64,000 nt of DNA from Bacillota bacterium (GTDB lineage: Bacteria > Bacillota > Clostridia > Christensenellales > Aristaeellaceae): NCBI GenBank assembly GCA_023411175.1, contig JAEYPB010000001.1, positions 1-64,000 of the forward strand, in the 5' to 3' direction. Position 1 is the stretch's first letter, and the number at the start of each line of letters is the position of its first letter. The translations under genes were made by a program, and so were the position numbers. The notes beneath the pieces are model-generated. The model did not search any database, was not told where the DNA came from, and was given only the letters and a program-made list of their open reading frames with translations. Shown piece by piece: positions 25,755 through 34,309 of the stretch.

Positions 25755-26612
25755 GTGAACGGAATCGTATGGCTGGCCTCGTACCCGAAATCCGGCAACA
25801 CATGGATGCGGACCTTCCTAACAAACGTTCTGGGCGATGAAAGCGAGCAAGTGGACATCAACCATTTGAAGACCGACGGAATCTTCAGTTCCAGAGAAAT
25901 TTTTGATGCCGCCACCGGCATTGAGGCATCCAACCTGACGAACGAAGAGATTGACAGGCTTCGTCCGGAAATCTATAATTATCTTTCGAATGCCGCGGAG
26001 CGGACCATGTACATCAAAGCGCACGACGCCTATACGTACCTTCCGGACGGGCGGCCGCTGTTCGGTACGGAAAAAGCCAGGGCTGTCTACGTTCTGCGCA
26101 ATCCGCTGGACGTGGCGGTCTCCTATGCGAACCACATGGCGAAGGATATCGATACTACGATTGCCCTAATGGGGGGTGTATCCAACGTGATGTGCTCGAA
26201 CAAGGGCAAGCTGCATCTTCAACTCCGGCAGCGGCTTTTATCCTGGAGCGGGCATGTGGAGAGCTGGACGCGCCAAAAGGAGATTCCTATGAAGGTGGTT
26301 CGCTTTGAAGACATGAAGCTGAACCCGACGGATACTTTTGATGGCATTGTGAGGTTTCTGGGATTCGGCTGCACGCAACAGCGGCTTCAGGACGCCATTG
26401 AGATGTCCAGCTTTTCCAGGCTCAAAAAGCAAGAGCAGGAGGAAGGATTCAAGGAGAAGCCGCTTAATGTGGCATCTTTCTTCAGAAAGGGCGAGGTGGG
26501 AGACTGGCGATGTCATCTGAGCGAGGCGCAAAAAGACCGGCTGATTCGGGATCACGGGCGGGTCATGCGCCAGTTCGGGTATCTGGACGAAAACGGGAAG
26601 AGCATTTACTAA
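25755..26612 (+). CDS. Sulfotransferase (PAPS-dependent), lasso cluster tailoring enzyme
   Basis: A 285-residue cytosolic-type sulfotransferase. The 5'-phosphosulfate loop is SYPKSGNTWMRTF (residues 9-21) and the 3'-phosphate block is YVLRNPLDVAVSYANH (about residues 114-129), both diagnostic of PAPS-dependent enzymes; the usual C-terminal region is represented by FRKGEVGDWRCHLSEAQ. It would transfer sulfate to a hydroxyl, with the core Tyr or Ser/Thr residues as candidate acceptors (inference). Translation starts at GTG directly after the kinase stop, with AAGGAG nine bases upstream inside that gene. Twenty bases separate it from the B1 gene. Confidence 0.9.
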   Translation: MNGIVWLASYPKSGNTWMRTFLTNVLGDESEQVDINHLKTDGIFSSREIFDAATGIEASNLTNEEIDRLRPEIYNYLSNAAERTMYIKAHDAYTYLPDGRPLFGTEKARAVYVLRNPLDVAVSYANHMAKDIDTTIALMGGVSNVMCSNKGKLHLQLRQRLLSWSGHVESWTRQKEIPMKVVRFEDMKLNPTDTFDGIVRFLGFGCTQQRLQDAIEMSSFSRLKKQEQEEGFKEKPLNVASFFRKGEVGDWRCHLSEAQKDRLIRDHGRVMRQFGYLDENGKSIY

Positions 26613-26632
26613 GTAGAAAAGAGTGATAAAAC

Positions 26633-26914
26633 ATGAACCGCATCGCACTGGATATGGTCGTCGCGCGGAAGGCCGGGCAGATTACCGCCGATATGGACGG
26701 CGAGACTGTGATGATGAGCCTGGACACCAGCAGATACTATAACCTCGGCAAGACCGGCAGCGTGATCTGGAGCCTGATCGAAAATCCCACGCCGGCTGGG
26801 GAGATCGTTTTGAATCTTTTGAAGGAGTACGACGTGCCGCGCGAACGGTGCGAGGCGGAAGTGATCGCTTTTTTGGAGGACTTGCTAAAAGAAAAGCTGA
26901 TTGAAATCGCATGA
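26633..26914 (+). CDS. Lasso peptide B1 protein (PqqD-like RiPP recognition element)
   Basis: A 93-residue stand-alone PqqD-family protein. Such B1 proteins bind the precursor leader and present it to the B2 protease and C cyclase. The fold signature is clear: ADMDGETVMMSLDTSRYYNL, then KTGSVIWSLIENPTPAGEIV and a C-terminal helix VIAFLEDLLKEKLIEI. It should recognise the W-E-T-P-H-L motif of the leader encoded at 28859-28981. The ribosome binding site is weak (AAGAGTGAT). Its stop overlaps the ATG of the cyclase gene by four bases, so the two are translationally coupled. Confidence 0.92.
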   Translation: MNRIALDMVVARKAGQITADMDGETVMMSLDTSRYYNLGKTGSVIWSLIENPTPAGEIVLNLLKEYDVPRERCEAEVIAFLEDLLKEKLIEIA

Positions 26915-28773
26915 GCGCCGTTTTTGGGATTGTCCGCTGGGATGGCGCTCAGGCGGACAGTGACCTGCTTCAGATGATGCAGGGCGAATTGCTTCAGTAT
27001 GGCCCGGCAGACCAAGGATTCCGGATAAACGGCGGTGCGGGTCTCGGGGGTTGTGTTTCGAAACTGGGCCCGTTCGAACAGGCGGACGTACCGGTGCTCA
27101 TAGACAAACGCACGGGCGGACTTACGCTTGTCGCGGATGCCAGGGTGTACAACCGGGACGAACTGGCGGATCATGGTCTGGAGTCAGGCGAGGGTGTGTC
27201 CACCCAGGAACTGCTCCTGCAAGCCTACCTTAAATGGGGAGTGGAATTCCCGAAATACGTCAACGGAGACTTCGCCGTCGCGATCTGGGATGAGCAAAAA
27301 AAGCAGATCCTCCTCGCCCGGGATCATACCGGGGTAAGGCCCTTATACTATTTTTACGACCAAACGGTTCTCGCGTTTGCGACGGATTACCGGGCGCTGT
27401 TAAAGCTGCCGTTTGTGGGGACGGATCTGGATGAGGTCAAGCTGTACGCCATGTTGACCGGCACGTACCGGTCGGATGCGGAATCAACCTATTTCGCCGG
27501 GATCCGGAAGCTGCCCCAGGCCCGCACGATGCGCGTTGGGCCGGAGGGCGTTCAAAAACGAAAATACTGGGCGCCCGGAGATAGGAAGACGCGCTTTTCT
27601 TCCGAAGCGGAGTACGCCCAGGCGATGGTTGACATCGTGAAGGATGCCGTTCGCCGGCGCGTTCAGTATTTCGCGGGCGAGAAGCTGGGCGCGGAGCTCA
27701 GCGGCGGACAGGACTCCTCCGTGGTGACGGTGCTTGTGAACCGCGAACTGCAAAAGAGCGGAACCGCCCCGGCCGTCTGCTCCTGGTCCCCAAACTTTGA
27801 TATTTGCAAGCTGCAGCCTCGTGACGAGCGGATCATGGTGGAACTGGTCTGCCGGCAGGAGGGATTGATCTGCAGGTATGACGACCCGAGCCAGCCGTTG
27901 TCTTCCGACCGCCGGTATACGCCCATGATGCCGGATTATCCCGCTTTCGAAGCGCTGATCAAGGGGATAGCCTATATGCATTCCGCAGGGGTTCGGGCGG
28001 TGTTCAGCGGATGGGGCGGGGATCAGGCGATCAGCCACCGCGCAAACATGTTTTCACTCTTCCTGTCAGGTCATTGGGGATGCTTTCTGCGGGAAGTGCG
28101 GCGGGATGCGAAGGGTTCACCTGTCAGGTTCGTGAAATCCTTCATCCGGAACACAGCGTTCCCGTTGTTCGTGCCCTATAGCTTCTTGGGCAAAGACAAC
28201 AGCGAAATGCCGGTGATCGTGAGCGACGCGTTCACCAGGCGTATGAAGCGCCGCTGCCGGCGGAGCATGCTTTGGTTCCGGCTAAATCCGGTCAGGCATT
28301 TTGACTCTCCAGACATCCCTTCCCGGACGGAGCAGACGGCGTGGGTAGGCGCCGATTACAATGTACAGTACCTCTTTCCGTTTCTGGATTGTCGCGTGAT
28401 TGATTTCGCGCTTTCCATCCCCCGGCACCTGTACTTCAAACACGGAACGAGCCGGTATATCTACCGGAAGGCATTTGCAGAAATACTGCCGGAATGGGTC
28501 ACATCTTACCCCCACAAGGATGACACGGCGATCCATGAATATCGCACCAGCGATACCAGCCCCGGGGAGAGGGCGGCGTTCGTCTTCGGCACACTGAATT
28601 GGGATCAATTCTCACGCTACATTGATTCGAACCGACTTGGAACCTTGTTGGAGAATGACTATTTCGCTGAGAATTCCAGGGAAACCCGGCTGACGGTGAG
28701 GAGATTAGAAGGTTGCTACATTCTGCAGCGAATTCTGGAGGAGGCAATAAAGGCCAAGCCTAAATCAGTTTGA
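26911..28773 (+). CDS. Lasso peptide cyclase C (asparagine synthetase-like)
   Basis: A 620-residue asparagine synthetase-B homologue that would adenylate the core Glu side chain and close the macrolactam ring. The N-terminal domain resembles a class II glutaminase (SAVFGIVRWDG), but position 2 is Ser rather than the catalytic Cys, as expected for a cyclase that does not use glutamine. The synthetase domain has the pyrophosphate loop SGGQDSS (about residues 264-270), then VFSGWGGDQAI and a C-terminal YLFPFLDCRVIDFALSIP block. The start overlaps the B1 stop (ATGA). A bidirectional terminator follows, then the convergent precursor gene. Confidence 0.92.
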   Translation: MSAVFGIVRWDGAQADSDLLQMMQGELLQYGPADQGFRINGGAGLGGCVSKLGPFEQADVPVLIDKRTGGLTLVADARVYNRDELADHGLESGEGVSTQELLLQAYLKWGVEFPKYVNGDFAVAIWDEQKKQILLARDHTGVRPLYYFYDQTVLAFATDYRALLKLPFVGTDLDEVKLYAMLTGTYRSDAESTYFAGIRKLPQARTMRVGPEGVQKRKYWAPGDRKTRFSSEAEYAQAMVDIVKDAVRRRVQYFAGEKLGAELSGGQDSSVVTVLVNRELQKSGTAPAVCSWSPNFDICKLQPRDERIMVELVCRQEGLICRYDDPSQPLSSDRRYTPMMPDYPAFEALIKGIAYMHSAGVRAVFSGWGGDQAISHRANMFSLFLSGHWGCFLREVRRDAKGSPVRFVKSFIRNTAFPLFVPYSFLGKDNSEMPVIVSDAFTRRMKRRCRRSMLWFRLNPVRHFDSPDIPSRTEQTAWVGADYNVQYLFPFLDCRVIDFALSIPRHLYFKHGTSRYIYRKAFAEILPEWVTSYPHKDDTAIHEYRTSDTSPGERAAFVFGTLNWDQFSRYIDSNRLGTLLENDYFAENSRETRLTVRRLEGCYILQRILEEAIKAKPKSV

Positions 28774-28800
28774 AATGAATCGAATGGGGTACGGGCATAA

Positions 28801-28850
28801 ACACAACCGGCAAACGCCCTCAAAAGGGAATTGTGCCGGCTGTGTTTTTA
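28801..28850. terminator. Bidirectional terminator between lasso operon and precursor gene
   Basis: ACACAACCGGCA (28801-28812) pairs with TGCCGGCTGTGT (28834-28845) with one A-C mismatch; TTTTTA follows on the plus strand and TTTAT on the minus strand. It ends the cyclase transcript and the convergent precursor transcript. Confidence 0.75.
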
Positions 28851-28858
28851 GAGCCAAT

Positions 28859-28981
28859 CTAGCTAGGGCCCACAGATGTTGTAAAACTTTCGATCGGATG
28901 ATAAGCAGCTTTCGCTTGCGTCTTCTTTTCAACTTCGATGGATTCCAGGTGTGGCGTCTCCCACTTCTTGTCCTCCGGCAT
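28859..28981 (-). CDS. Lasso peptide precursor (A protein)
   Basis: A 40-codon gene on the minus strand. The predicted leader is MPEDKKWETPHL followed by ESIEVEKKTQ (22 residues), with W-x-x-P-x-L in place of the usual Y-x-x-P-x-L and Thr21 at the penultimate leader position. The predicted core AKAAYHPIESFTTSVGPS (18 residues) places Glu at core position 9, fitting an Ala1-Glu9 nine-residue ring, and ends in Ser like paeninodin. GGAGGA (28996-28991) is nine bases before the ATG at 28981; an in-frame ATG at 28990 abuts that site and is less likely. It is convergent with the cyclase gene and has its own consensus promoter. The main doubt is the cleavage point, inferred from the Thr rule. Confidence 0.85.
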   Translation of the reverse strand: MPEDKKWETPHLESIEVEKKTQAKAAYHPIESFTTSVGPS

Positions 28982-29020
28982 TCTGCACATTCCTCCGTAT
29001 ACAAGTAAATCTATGAGGTT

Positions 29021-29049
29021 ATTATACGCCGCTCAGGGATTTTTTTCAA
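29021..29049 (-). promoter_or_regulatory. Strong promoter of the lasso precursor gene
   Basis: On the minus strand TTGAAA (29049-29044), a 17-base spacer and TATAAT (29026-29021) form a near-consensus sigma-A promoter. The predicted transcript starts about 30 bases before the ribosome binding site. The -35 lies only seven bases past the stop codon of the upstream minus-strand FAD gene. Confidence 0.8.
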
Positions 29050-29055
29050 GGGATT

Positions 29056-30474
29056 TTACTCTTTTGCACGATGATGATCGAGGCCGTCCACAACAGTACC
29101 TGTCATATGGGGAGCGTCCAGGATCACGCCTGCGCTGCGAAGGAGCGAACGAAGCTCCGATGCATCGACCGCCGACGGAGATACGCCATGTTTCACGGCC
29201 AGCGCCGCGCCCGTTCCGGCGCCTTCGCCGATCACCATGCAGGGCGGCATCACGCGCGAGGAGCTCATCACCACCGCGTCCATGGAGATGCAGCGCCCCG
29301 AGAACATCAGCCCGTCGATATCGCGCGCCACCAGACAACCGTACGGGACGCCGTAGGCATCCACCTTCTTTACGATGGTCTCGGCGCCGCCGCCGTCGTG
29401 GATGTCTATAATGTAGCTCGAGAGGCCGATGCTGTCTTCCGGCACCTCGCCCTTGAGGATGCTGGCCTCGGTCAAATACTTCTTGCCCAGGAACCGCCGG
29501 GATTCGCGGATTCCGATCGTTGGATAGATGCGCGTAATGTAGCAGTTCTCGTAGCCGGGGATGTGTTTTTTCATGGTCATGACCAGCTTCTCGATCTGAA
29601 GCTGCCCCTCGATCTCGGCGCGCGTCAGGTCGAACAGGTTGCTGCCGTCGATGCCCAGATGGCGCGTTGAGTTGATGTTGGCCTGGCCGGGAAGAAGGCT
29701 GTTGATGCTGATGAACGTGTCGCGATCAACGGGCAGCTCACCCTTTTGCTTCAGCTCTTGGAAGAGCTTTCTGAGCCCTACCACCACGTGGCTCTTGGTA
29801 GACCGGAAATGTGCCGCGTCAAAACCCGGATCCACCTCGATGGTGTCGCACAGCTTCATCTGCTCCGGGTCGCGCTCCAGAAAATCGAAGAATTCACGCT
29901 CGTCAACATTGCCCACCGAGAACATGCACGTGGGCGGCTGCAGTACGCCGGTACCCTTCTGGCCCATCTCGTAGGCCGCGCCCGCCATGAACCCCACATC
30001 GCCGTCGCCGGTAGCGTCGATGAACACTTTTGCGGAAACCTCGATGCGGTTGCCCTTGCCCATAAAGGTCGCCCGCTGGAGGCGCGCGTTGTCAACATCT
30101 ACAGATTCCAACGCCGTGTGCAGCAGGATGTCCACACCGGCCTCTTGGCACATCTCGATCAACACGATCTTGGCGATGTCGTGGTGGTACAGCGTGACCG
30201 AGTTGTGCATCGGGCAGCGCGCGTGGCCCCAGCTGGCGCCGCGCTTCATCAACCGGTCTACGAACTCCTGCGCAATGCCGCCCGCCACATGGTTGCCGTA
30301 GCGGTCCAGGTAGGCCAACAGCGGCAGGCCGATCGCCAGGTTGCCGCCCAGGTACCCGTTCTTTTCCACCAGCAATGTGCTGGCGCCGCCCCTGGCGGCG
30401 GCGATGGCCGCCGGGATTCCGCCCGGACCGCCGCCCACCACAACAACATCGTACCGTTTCTGCAGCAGCCTCAT
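29056..30474 (-). CDS. FAD-dependent oxidoreductase (FAD_oxidored family)
   Basis: A 472-residue flavoprotein with an N-terminal dinucleotide-binding motif VVVVGGGPGGIPAAIAAARG, a second FAD contact (VFIDATGDGDVGFMAGAAYE) and a C-terminal block GLMFSGRCISMDAVVMSSSRV, all shared with the three paralogues at 37907-41900. This family acts on unknown, probably sugar- or polyol-like substrates. The start at 30474 gives the canonical flavin motif; an upstream in-frame extension crosses the promoter. The gene has its own promoter and is divergent from the two-component operon at 30726. The lasso precursor promoter lies immediately after its stop, so read-through could add to precursor expression. 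Confidence 0.85.
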   Translation of the reverse strand: MRLLQKRYDVVVVGGGPGGIPAAIAAARGGASTLLVEKNGYLGGNLAIGLPLLAYLDRYGNHVAGGIAQEFVDRLMKRGASWGHARCPMHNSVTLYHHDIAKIVLIEMCQEAGVDILLHTALESVDVDNARLQRATFMGKGNRIEVSAKVFIDATGDGDVGFMAGAAYEMGQKGTGVLQPPTCMFSVGNVDEREFFDFLERDPEQMKLCDTIEVDPGFDAAHFRSTKSHVVVGLRKLFQELKQKGELPVDRDTFISINSLLPGQANINSTRHLGIDGSNLFDLTRAEIEGQLQIEKLVMTMKKHIPGYENCYITRIYPTIGIRESRRFLGKKYLTEASILKGEVPEDSIGLSSYIIDIHDGGGAETIVKKVDAYGVPYGCLVARDIDGLMFSGRCISMDAVVMSSSRVMPPCMVIGEGAGTGAALAVKHGVSPSAVDASELRSLLRSAGVILDAPHMTGTVVDGLDHHRAKE

Positions 30475-30525
30475 AGCCAAAACACCCTTTCTGCCTCGTC
30501 GCCCGCCCATGTATTTTCTGGGTCG

Positions 30526-30554
30526 AGTATAACGGATGGCCACGACCGCGTCAA
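30526..30554 (-). promoter_or_regulatory. Promoter of the FAD oxidoreductase gene
   Basis: On the minus strand TTGACG (30554-30549), 17 bases, TATACT (30531-30526), with the start codon about 50 bases further on. Confidence 0.7.
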
Positions 30555-30616
30555 TCGCACATTGCCAAATCCAAAGGATTGCGTCAGGGATCATAAGAAT
30601 CGACACGAAGCCGAGC

Positions 30617-30645
30617 TTGCCGGTTCGGTTAACTTTTGATATAAT
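30617..30645 (+). promoter_or_regulatory. Promoter of the YesN/YesM-type operon
   Basis: TTGCCG (30617-30622), 17 bases, TATAAT (30640-30645). The -10 is perfect and the -35 weak, consistent with activation. It is divergent from the FAD gene promoter, about 60 bases away. Confidence 0.55.
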
Positions 30646-30725
30646 AAACACAAAACAGGTGTTCTGTGAATGGGGTTATTGCCCATTTTGTCTGTTTCAA
30701 TTGTAATTCGGCGGGGGGATCATTT

Positions 30726-32363
30726 GTGTACAGGGCGATCATCGTGGATGATGAGGAGTTGGTGCGCCAAGGCCTGCGCAAGCATTTCGACTGGACGGGG
30801 CATGGCGTGGAGATCATGGCCGACCTCCCGGACGGGCGAGAGGCGCTGAACTTTCTCAGCACGCACTCGGTGGACCTGATCGTGACCGACGTCAGGATGC
30901 CGGATGTGGATGGCATCGAGCTGGCGATTGAGGCGCGTAAACTGCTGCCCCGCGTTAAGGTGCTGTTTGTGAGTGGCCACGCGGACGTGCGCTATCTGAA
31001 AGAGGCGCTCAAGATGGACGCGGTGGACTACATCCTAAAATCTGTGGACTTGGACGAGCTGAGCGAGACCGTGGCGCGCGTCACGCGCATTATGGATGAG
31101 GAGCGTGAGCGCGACAGGGCGCTGCAACAGATGGAGGAGAAGCTGACACAGAGCATGCCGCTTCTGCAGGAACGAATACTGGCCTCGCTGGTGCTGGACG
31201 ATTTGGAATCGGACGAACCGATCCTGAACCAGTTGGAGTTTCTGGAAATCCCCATCGACGATTCTACGCGTTACTGCCTGCTCGTGATTCAGCTGAAGGA
31301 TCTGTTCCTGCCGCTACACCCCGTCTCCCAGCGCGACCGCACGTTGCGCTCGCTGAAGATCCAGGCCGAGTGCGCAGAAGAGGGCGCGCGGTGCGGGCCG
31401 TGCGTGTGTTTCAGGAGCCGCACGGGCGAGTTTGTGCTGGTGCTGCCCATGGAACAGGAAGAGTACGAGACCACGCTTCTCGAAGTGTCCGAGGCGCTTG
31501 AGCGGCGACTGATTGAAAACGTGGATCTTCGCGTCTCCATCGGCATCAGCGACCGGTTCTCCGGGCTGCTCAATTTTCATCCGGCCTACAAAGCGGCGGT
31601 GAACGCGATCCGTAACCGCTATCTGTTGGACGAGAAATCACTCATATCCATCGACAAGTACGAGGGTGCAGACCTGGCGCGCCGCGCCCGCGCACAGGCA
31701 GAGCGGGCGCTGAGAGAGGCGTTCAGCCAAGGCAGCGCCGAGAAACTGGGCGCTATGCTGCTGGAGTCCATTGGCCAGGTGGACGGCAGGCTGTCCCAAA
31801 GCGAGATGCAAAACCATCTGATCTATCTGCTGATGCTGCCCGCGACGCTTGACATTGACCCGGAGATCCGCGCCCGGAGCGAGTACCGGGACTTTCCGCG
31901 TATTCTGGAGCGGTACATGCGCTGCCGGGATCAGCGTGAACAGTTGGCGCTGATCCAGCAGCTGTACGAGGAGGCCGCCTCGCTGGGCGGCGCACGCCTG
32001 GGCGCGCACGCGGCCTCGATCATACAGCGCGTGCGCGAAATCATCAACACGCAATACATGGATCAACTGTCGCTGCAAAATCTGGCTGAACAGGTCAACC
32101 TGACGCCTACGTATCTTTGCGTATTGTTCAAGCAGTTGGTGGGCAAGACCATCAACGAATACCTGACCGAGACGCGCATAGAGCATGCCAAGCAATTGCT
32201 GGCTGACCCGCGCATCCGCCTGTACGACGTTTGTTACAGGGCGGGGTACCTCTCTCCCAGCTACTTTTCCAAACTGTTTAAAAAGCACACCGGCGTGGTG
32301 CCCAGCGAGTATCGTGATTTGCTGTTGTCGGCGGACGGCACGCCGAGAGAGGATCATCCATGA
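30726..32363 (+). CDS. YesN-type response regulator (receiver plus AraC helix-turn-helix)
   Basis: A 545-residue response regulator. The receiver is intact: AIIVDDEELVRQGL at the N-terminus, phosphoacceptor Asp in LIVTDVRMPDVDGIEL and Lys in YILKSVDLDEL. A middle region of about 300 residues follows, and an AraC double helix-turn-helix ends the protein (LQNLAEQVNLTPTYLCVLFK; CYRAGYLSPSYFSKLFKKHTG). The start is a GTG at 30726 with GGGGGG seven bases upstream, giving the canonical receiver N-terminus. Its stop overlaps the sensor kinase ATG. It probably controls the importer at 34310 and the FAD gene cluster. Confidence 0.9.
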   Translation: MYRAIIVDDEELVRQGLRKHFDWTGHGVEIMADLPDGREALNFLSTHSVDLIVTDVRMPDVDGIELAIEARKLLPRVKVLFVSGHADVRYLKEALKMDAVDYILKSVDLDELSETVARVTRIMDEERERDRALQQMEEKLTQSMPLLQERILASLVLDDLESDEPILNQLEFLEIPIDDSTRYCLLVIQLKDLFLPLHPVSQRDRTLRSLKIQAECAEEGARCGPCVCFRSRTGEFVLVLPMEQEEYETTLLEVSEALERRLIENVDLRVSIGISDRFSGLLNFHPAYKAAVNAIRNRYLLDEKSLISIDKYEGADLARRARAQAERALREAFSQGSAEKLGAMLLESIGQVDGRLSQSEMQNHLIYLLMLPATLDIDPEIRARSEYRDFPRILERYMRCRDQREQLALIQQLYEEAASLGGARLGAHAASIIQRVREIINTQYMDQLSLQNLAEQVNLTPTYLCVLFKQLVGKTINEYLTETRIEHAKQLLADPRIRLYDVCYRAGYLSPSYFSKLFKKHTGVVPSEYRDLLLSADGTPREDHP

Positions 32364-34186
32364 ACGGGTGCAGGCGGCCCAGTTTTACCGCATGGATACA
32401 GCGTTATCTGGCCGAGAACCGACGCATGCGGCTAACTGCGCTTATCCTGTCGATGTTCTTTGTTACGGTGTGCGTTCCGGTGCTGATCATCCTGTTCCTG
32501 TATGCGCAGCATTCCGCCAACATTATCAGAAGCGAGCTTTCCGCGAACATGATGCTGGCTGCGCGCCAGCTCCGAAACAACCTGGACTACCGATTGACCC
32601 AGGTGGAGGAGAGCGCGCTATCCATACTGACCGCCGCATACCCCTACGTTACCAGTGGAGAGCAGGATACCGCCCGGCAGTTCCGGGAGTACAGCGAGCT
32701 GAAGCGGCTTTTGTCTGCCTATGAAAACAAGCACATGATCACCCGGCTGCACCTATACGTGCCCAGTACCAAGATATACGCGGGTCAGTCCGCCGGGTTT
32801 TATAGTTTTCCGGATCTGGCGGGCGCGCGAGATGCGAACGGGCAGGCCAGCAACGCGCCCGGTACCCATTGGCGTGACACGTATAAGGCGCGCATCTATG
32901 AGACGGGGCTCACCAACCTGATCTCGTGCCAGGTCGCGCTAGCCAGCTGGAACAACTATGAGCGGATCGTGACGGTTTTGCAGCTTGACATCGAAGAGAC
33001 CCGGCTGAGCCGCGTTTTTGACGCGGGCATCTCGAGCGCCGAGCAGATTTACCTTGTAAATGCCCAGGGCACGATCGTGTCTCACCCGGATGCTTCGAAG
33101 ATCGGGCTACCGGGGTTATCTGCCGGCGAGCTTGCCCTGGTGACCTCCGCCAGCGAAGTCAATCTGGACGGACGGCAGAGCAACCACGGAGACCTGGTGG
33201 CCGCCACTCGCCTCGGCAGCGTGGGCTGGTATCTGGTCATGCGGGTGCCCGCCTCGGCCGTGTACGGGACAAAGCCGTTCACCCTGGATCTGACGCGCGT
33301 AATGCTGATCCTTGCGGTGTTTGCGGTGTTTGTGATTGGTTTGATCCTTATGTATTCGATCATCGCGCGCAGCACGGTGGTGCGCATCAACAACGCCATC
33401 GACACGCTTAATCAAGAAGGCATCGAGAACATCCCGCCGCTGCCGGCGCAGGAATTGGAGGGGAAGAGCCCCCTGAGCGTGCTGGAGCATAATGCCAACC
33501 GGCTTGTGGGCACCATCCGCGCGCTGCTCGAAAAGAGCTTTGCCGCCCAGATCAAGGCGCGCGACTATCAACTGCGCGCGCTGCAAGCCCAGATCAACCC
33601 GCACTTTCTGTATAACACGCTGGACACGATCAAGTGGATGATCATGGGGGACAAGAAGGACGACAGCGTGTGGATGGTCAACGCGCTCTCCAAATACTTC
33701 CGGCTCAGCTTGAGTGGCGGGCGCAACATCGTGGAGCTCTCGACGGAGTTGGCGCTGATCGATGCCTACATCGGCATCATCCGCAGAAGGTTCGTGGGCA
33801 GATTCGTCGTCACGGTAGAGGCGGACAAGCGCACGCTTCATTGCCAAATCCCCAAGCTGACGCTGCAGCCTCTCGTGGAAAACGCGCTGCTGCACGGCAT
33901 CCTGAACAACAAGGGGCGCGAAGGCGAGCTCGTAATCCGCTCCACGCTGGAGGACAATTGGATGACCGTATCCGTCCGCGACAACGGGTGCGGCATGCCG
34001 CCGGAAAAGATTGCGCAACTGCTCTCCGAGGACAGCGGCGGCTACGGTTTGTACAACGTGGCCGAGCGGCTTCGGCTGTTCGGCGGCGACATTCAGGTGG
34101 CGTCCGAGCCGGATCAGGGCACCGTGGCCACAATCCGCCTACCCGCACGGTTCGAGGCCGCCCAACCTGAAATTTCCGGCACTTGA
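32360..34186 (+). CDS. YesM-type sensor histidine kinase
   Basis: A 608-residue membrane sensor kinase. Membrane helices at about residues 25-48 and 310-335 flank an extracytoplasmic cache-like domain of about 260 residues. The phosphoacceptor block is AQINPHFLYNTLDTIKWMI, and the ATPase domain has PLVENALLHGIL, RDNGCGMPPEKI and SGGYGLYNVAERLRLFGG. The ATG overlaps the response-regulator stop by four bases, so kinase and regulator are made together. An LplB-type permease gene follows after 123 bases, which suggests the kinase senses that importer's ligand. Confidence 0.92.
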   Translation: MNGCRRPSFTAWIQRYLAENRRMRLTALILSMFFVTVCVPVLIILFLYAQHSANIIRSELSANMMLAARQLRNNLDYRLTQVEESALSILTAAYPYVTSGEQDTARQFREYSELKRLLSAYENKHMITRLHLYVPSTKIYAGQSAGFYSFPDLAGARDANGQASNAPGTHWRDTYKARIYETGLTNLISCQVALASWNNYERIVTVLQLDIEETRLSRVFDAGISSAEQIYLVNAQGTIVSHPDASKIGLPGLSAGELALVTSASEVNLDGRQSNHGDLVAATRLGSVGWYLVMRVPASAVYGTKPFTLDLTRVMLILAVFAVFVIGLILMYSIIARSTVVRINNAIDTLNQEGIENIPPLPAQELEGKSPLSVLEHNANRLVGTIRALLEKSFAAQIKARDYQLRALQAQINPHFLYNTLDTIKWMIMGDKKDDSVWMVNALSKYFRLSLSGGRNIVELSTELALIDAYIGIIRRRFVGRFVVTVEADKRTLHCQIPKLTLQPLVENALLHGILNNKGREGELVIRSTLEDNWMTVSVRDNGCGMPPEKIAQLLSEDSGGYGLYNVAERLRLFGGDIQVASEPDQGTVATIRLPARFEAAQPEISGT

Positions 34187-34309
34187 CATTTAAAACACAA
34201 AGATTGGACCAGATATCATAAGTATGAAATATTTAATGCGCCAATAATCTGTGATAAAATCCGAATATAAGAAGCAATCGAAAAATCAACAATTTGCGAA
34301 GGAGGCTTC

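Noticed and set aside
28775..29008. Plus-strand frame of 77 codons opposite the lasso precursor
   Set aside because: It starts inside the cyclase terminator region, has no homology and is the shadow of the precursor gene and its terminator.
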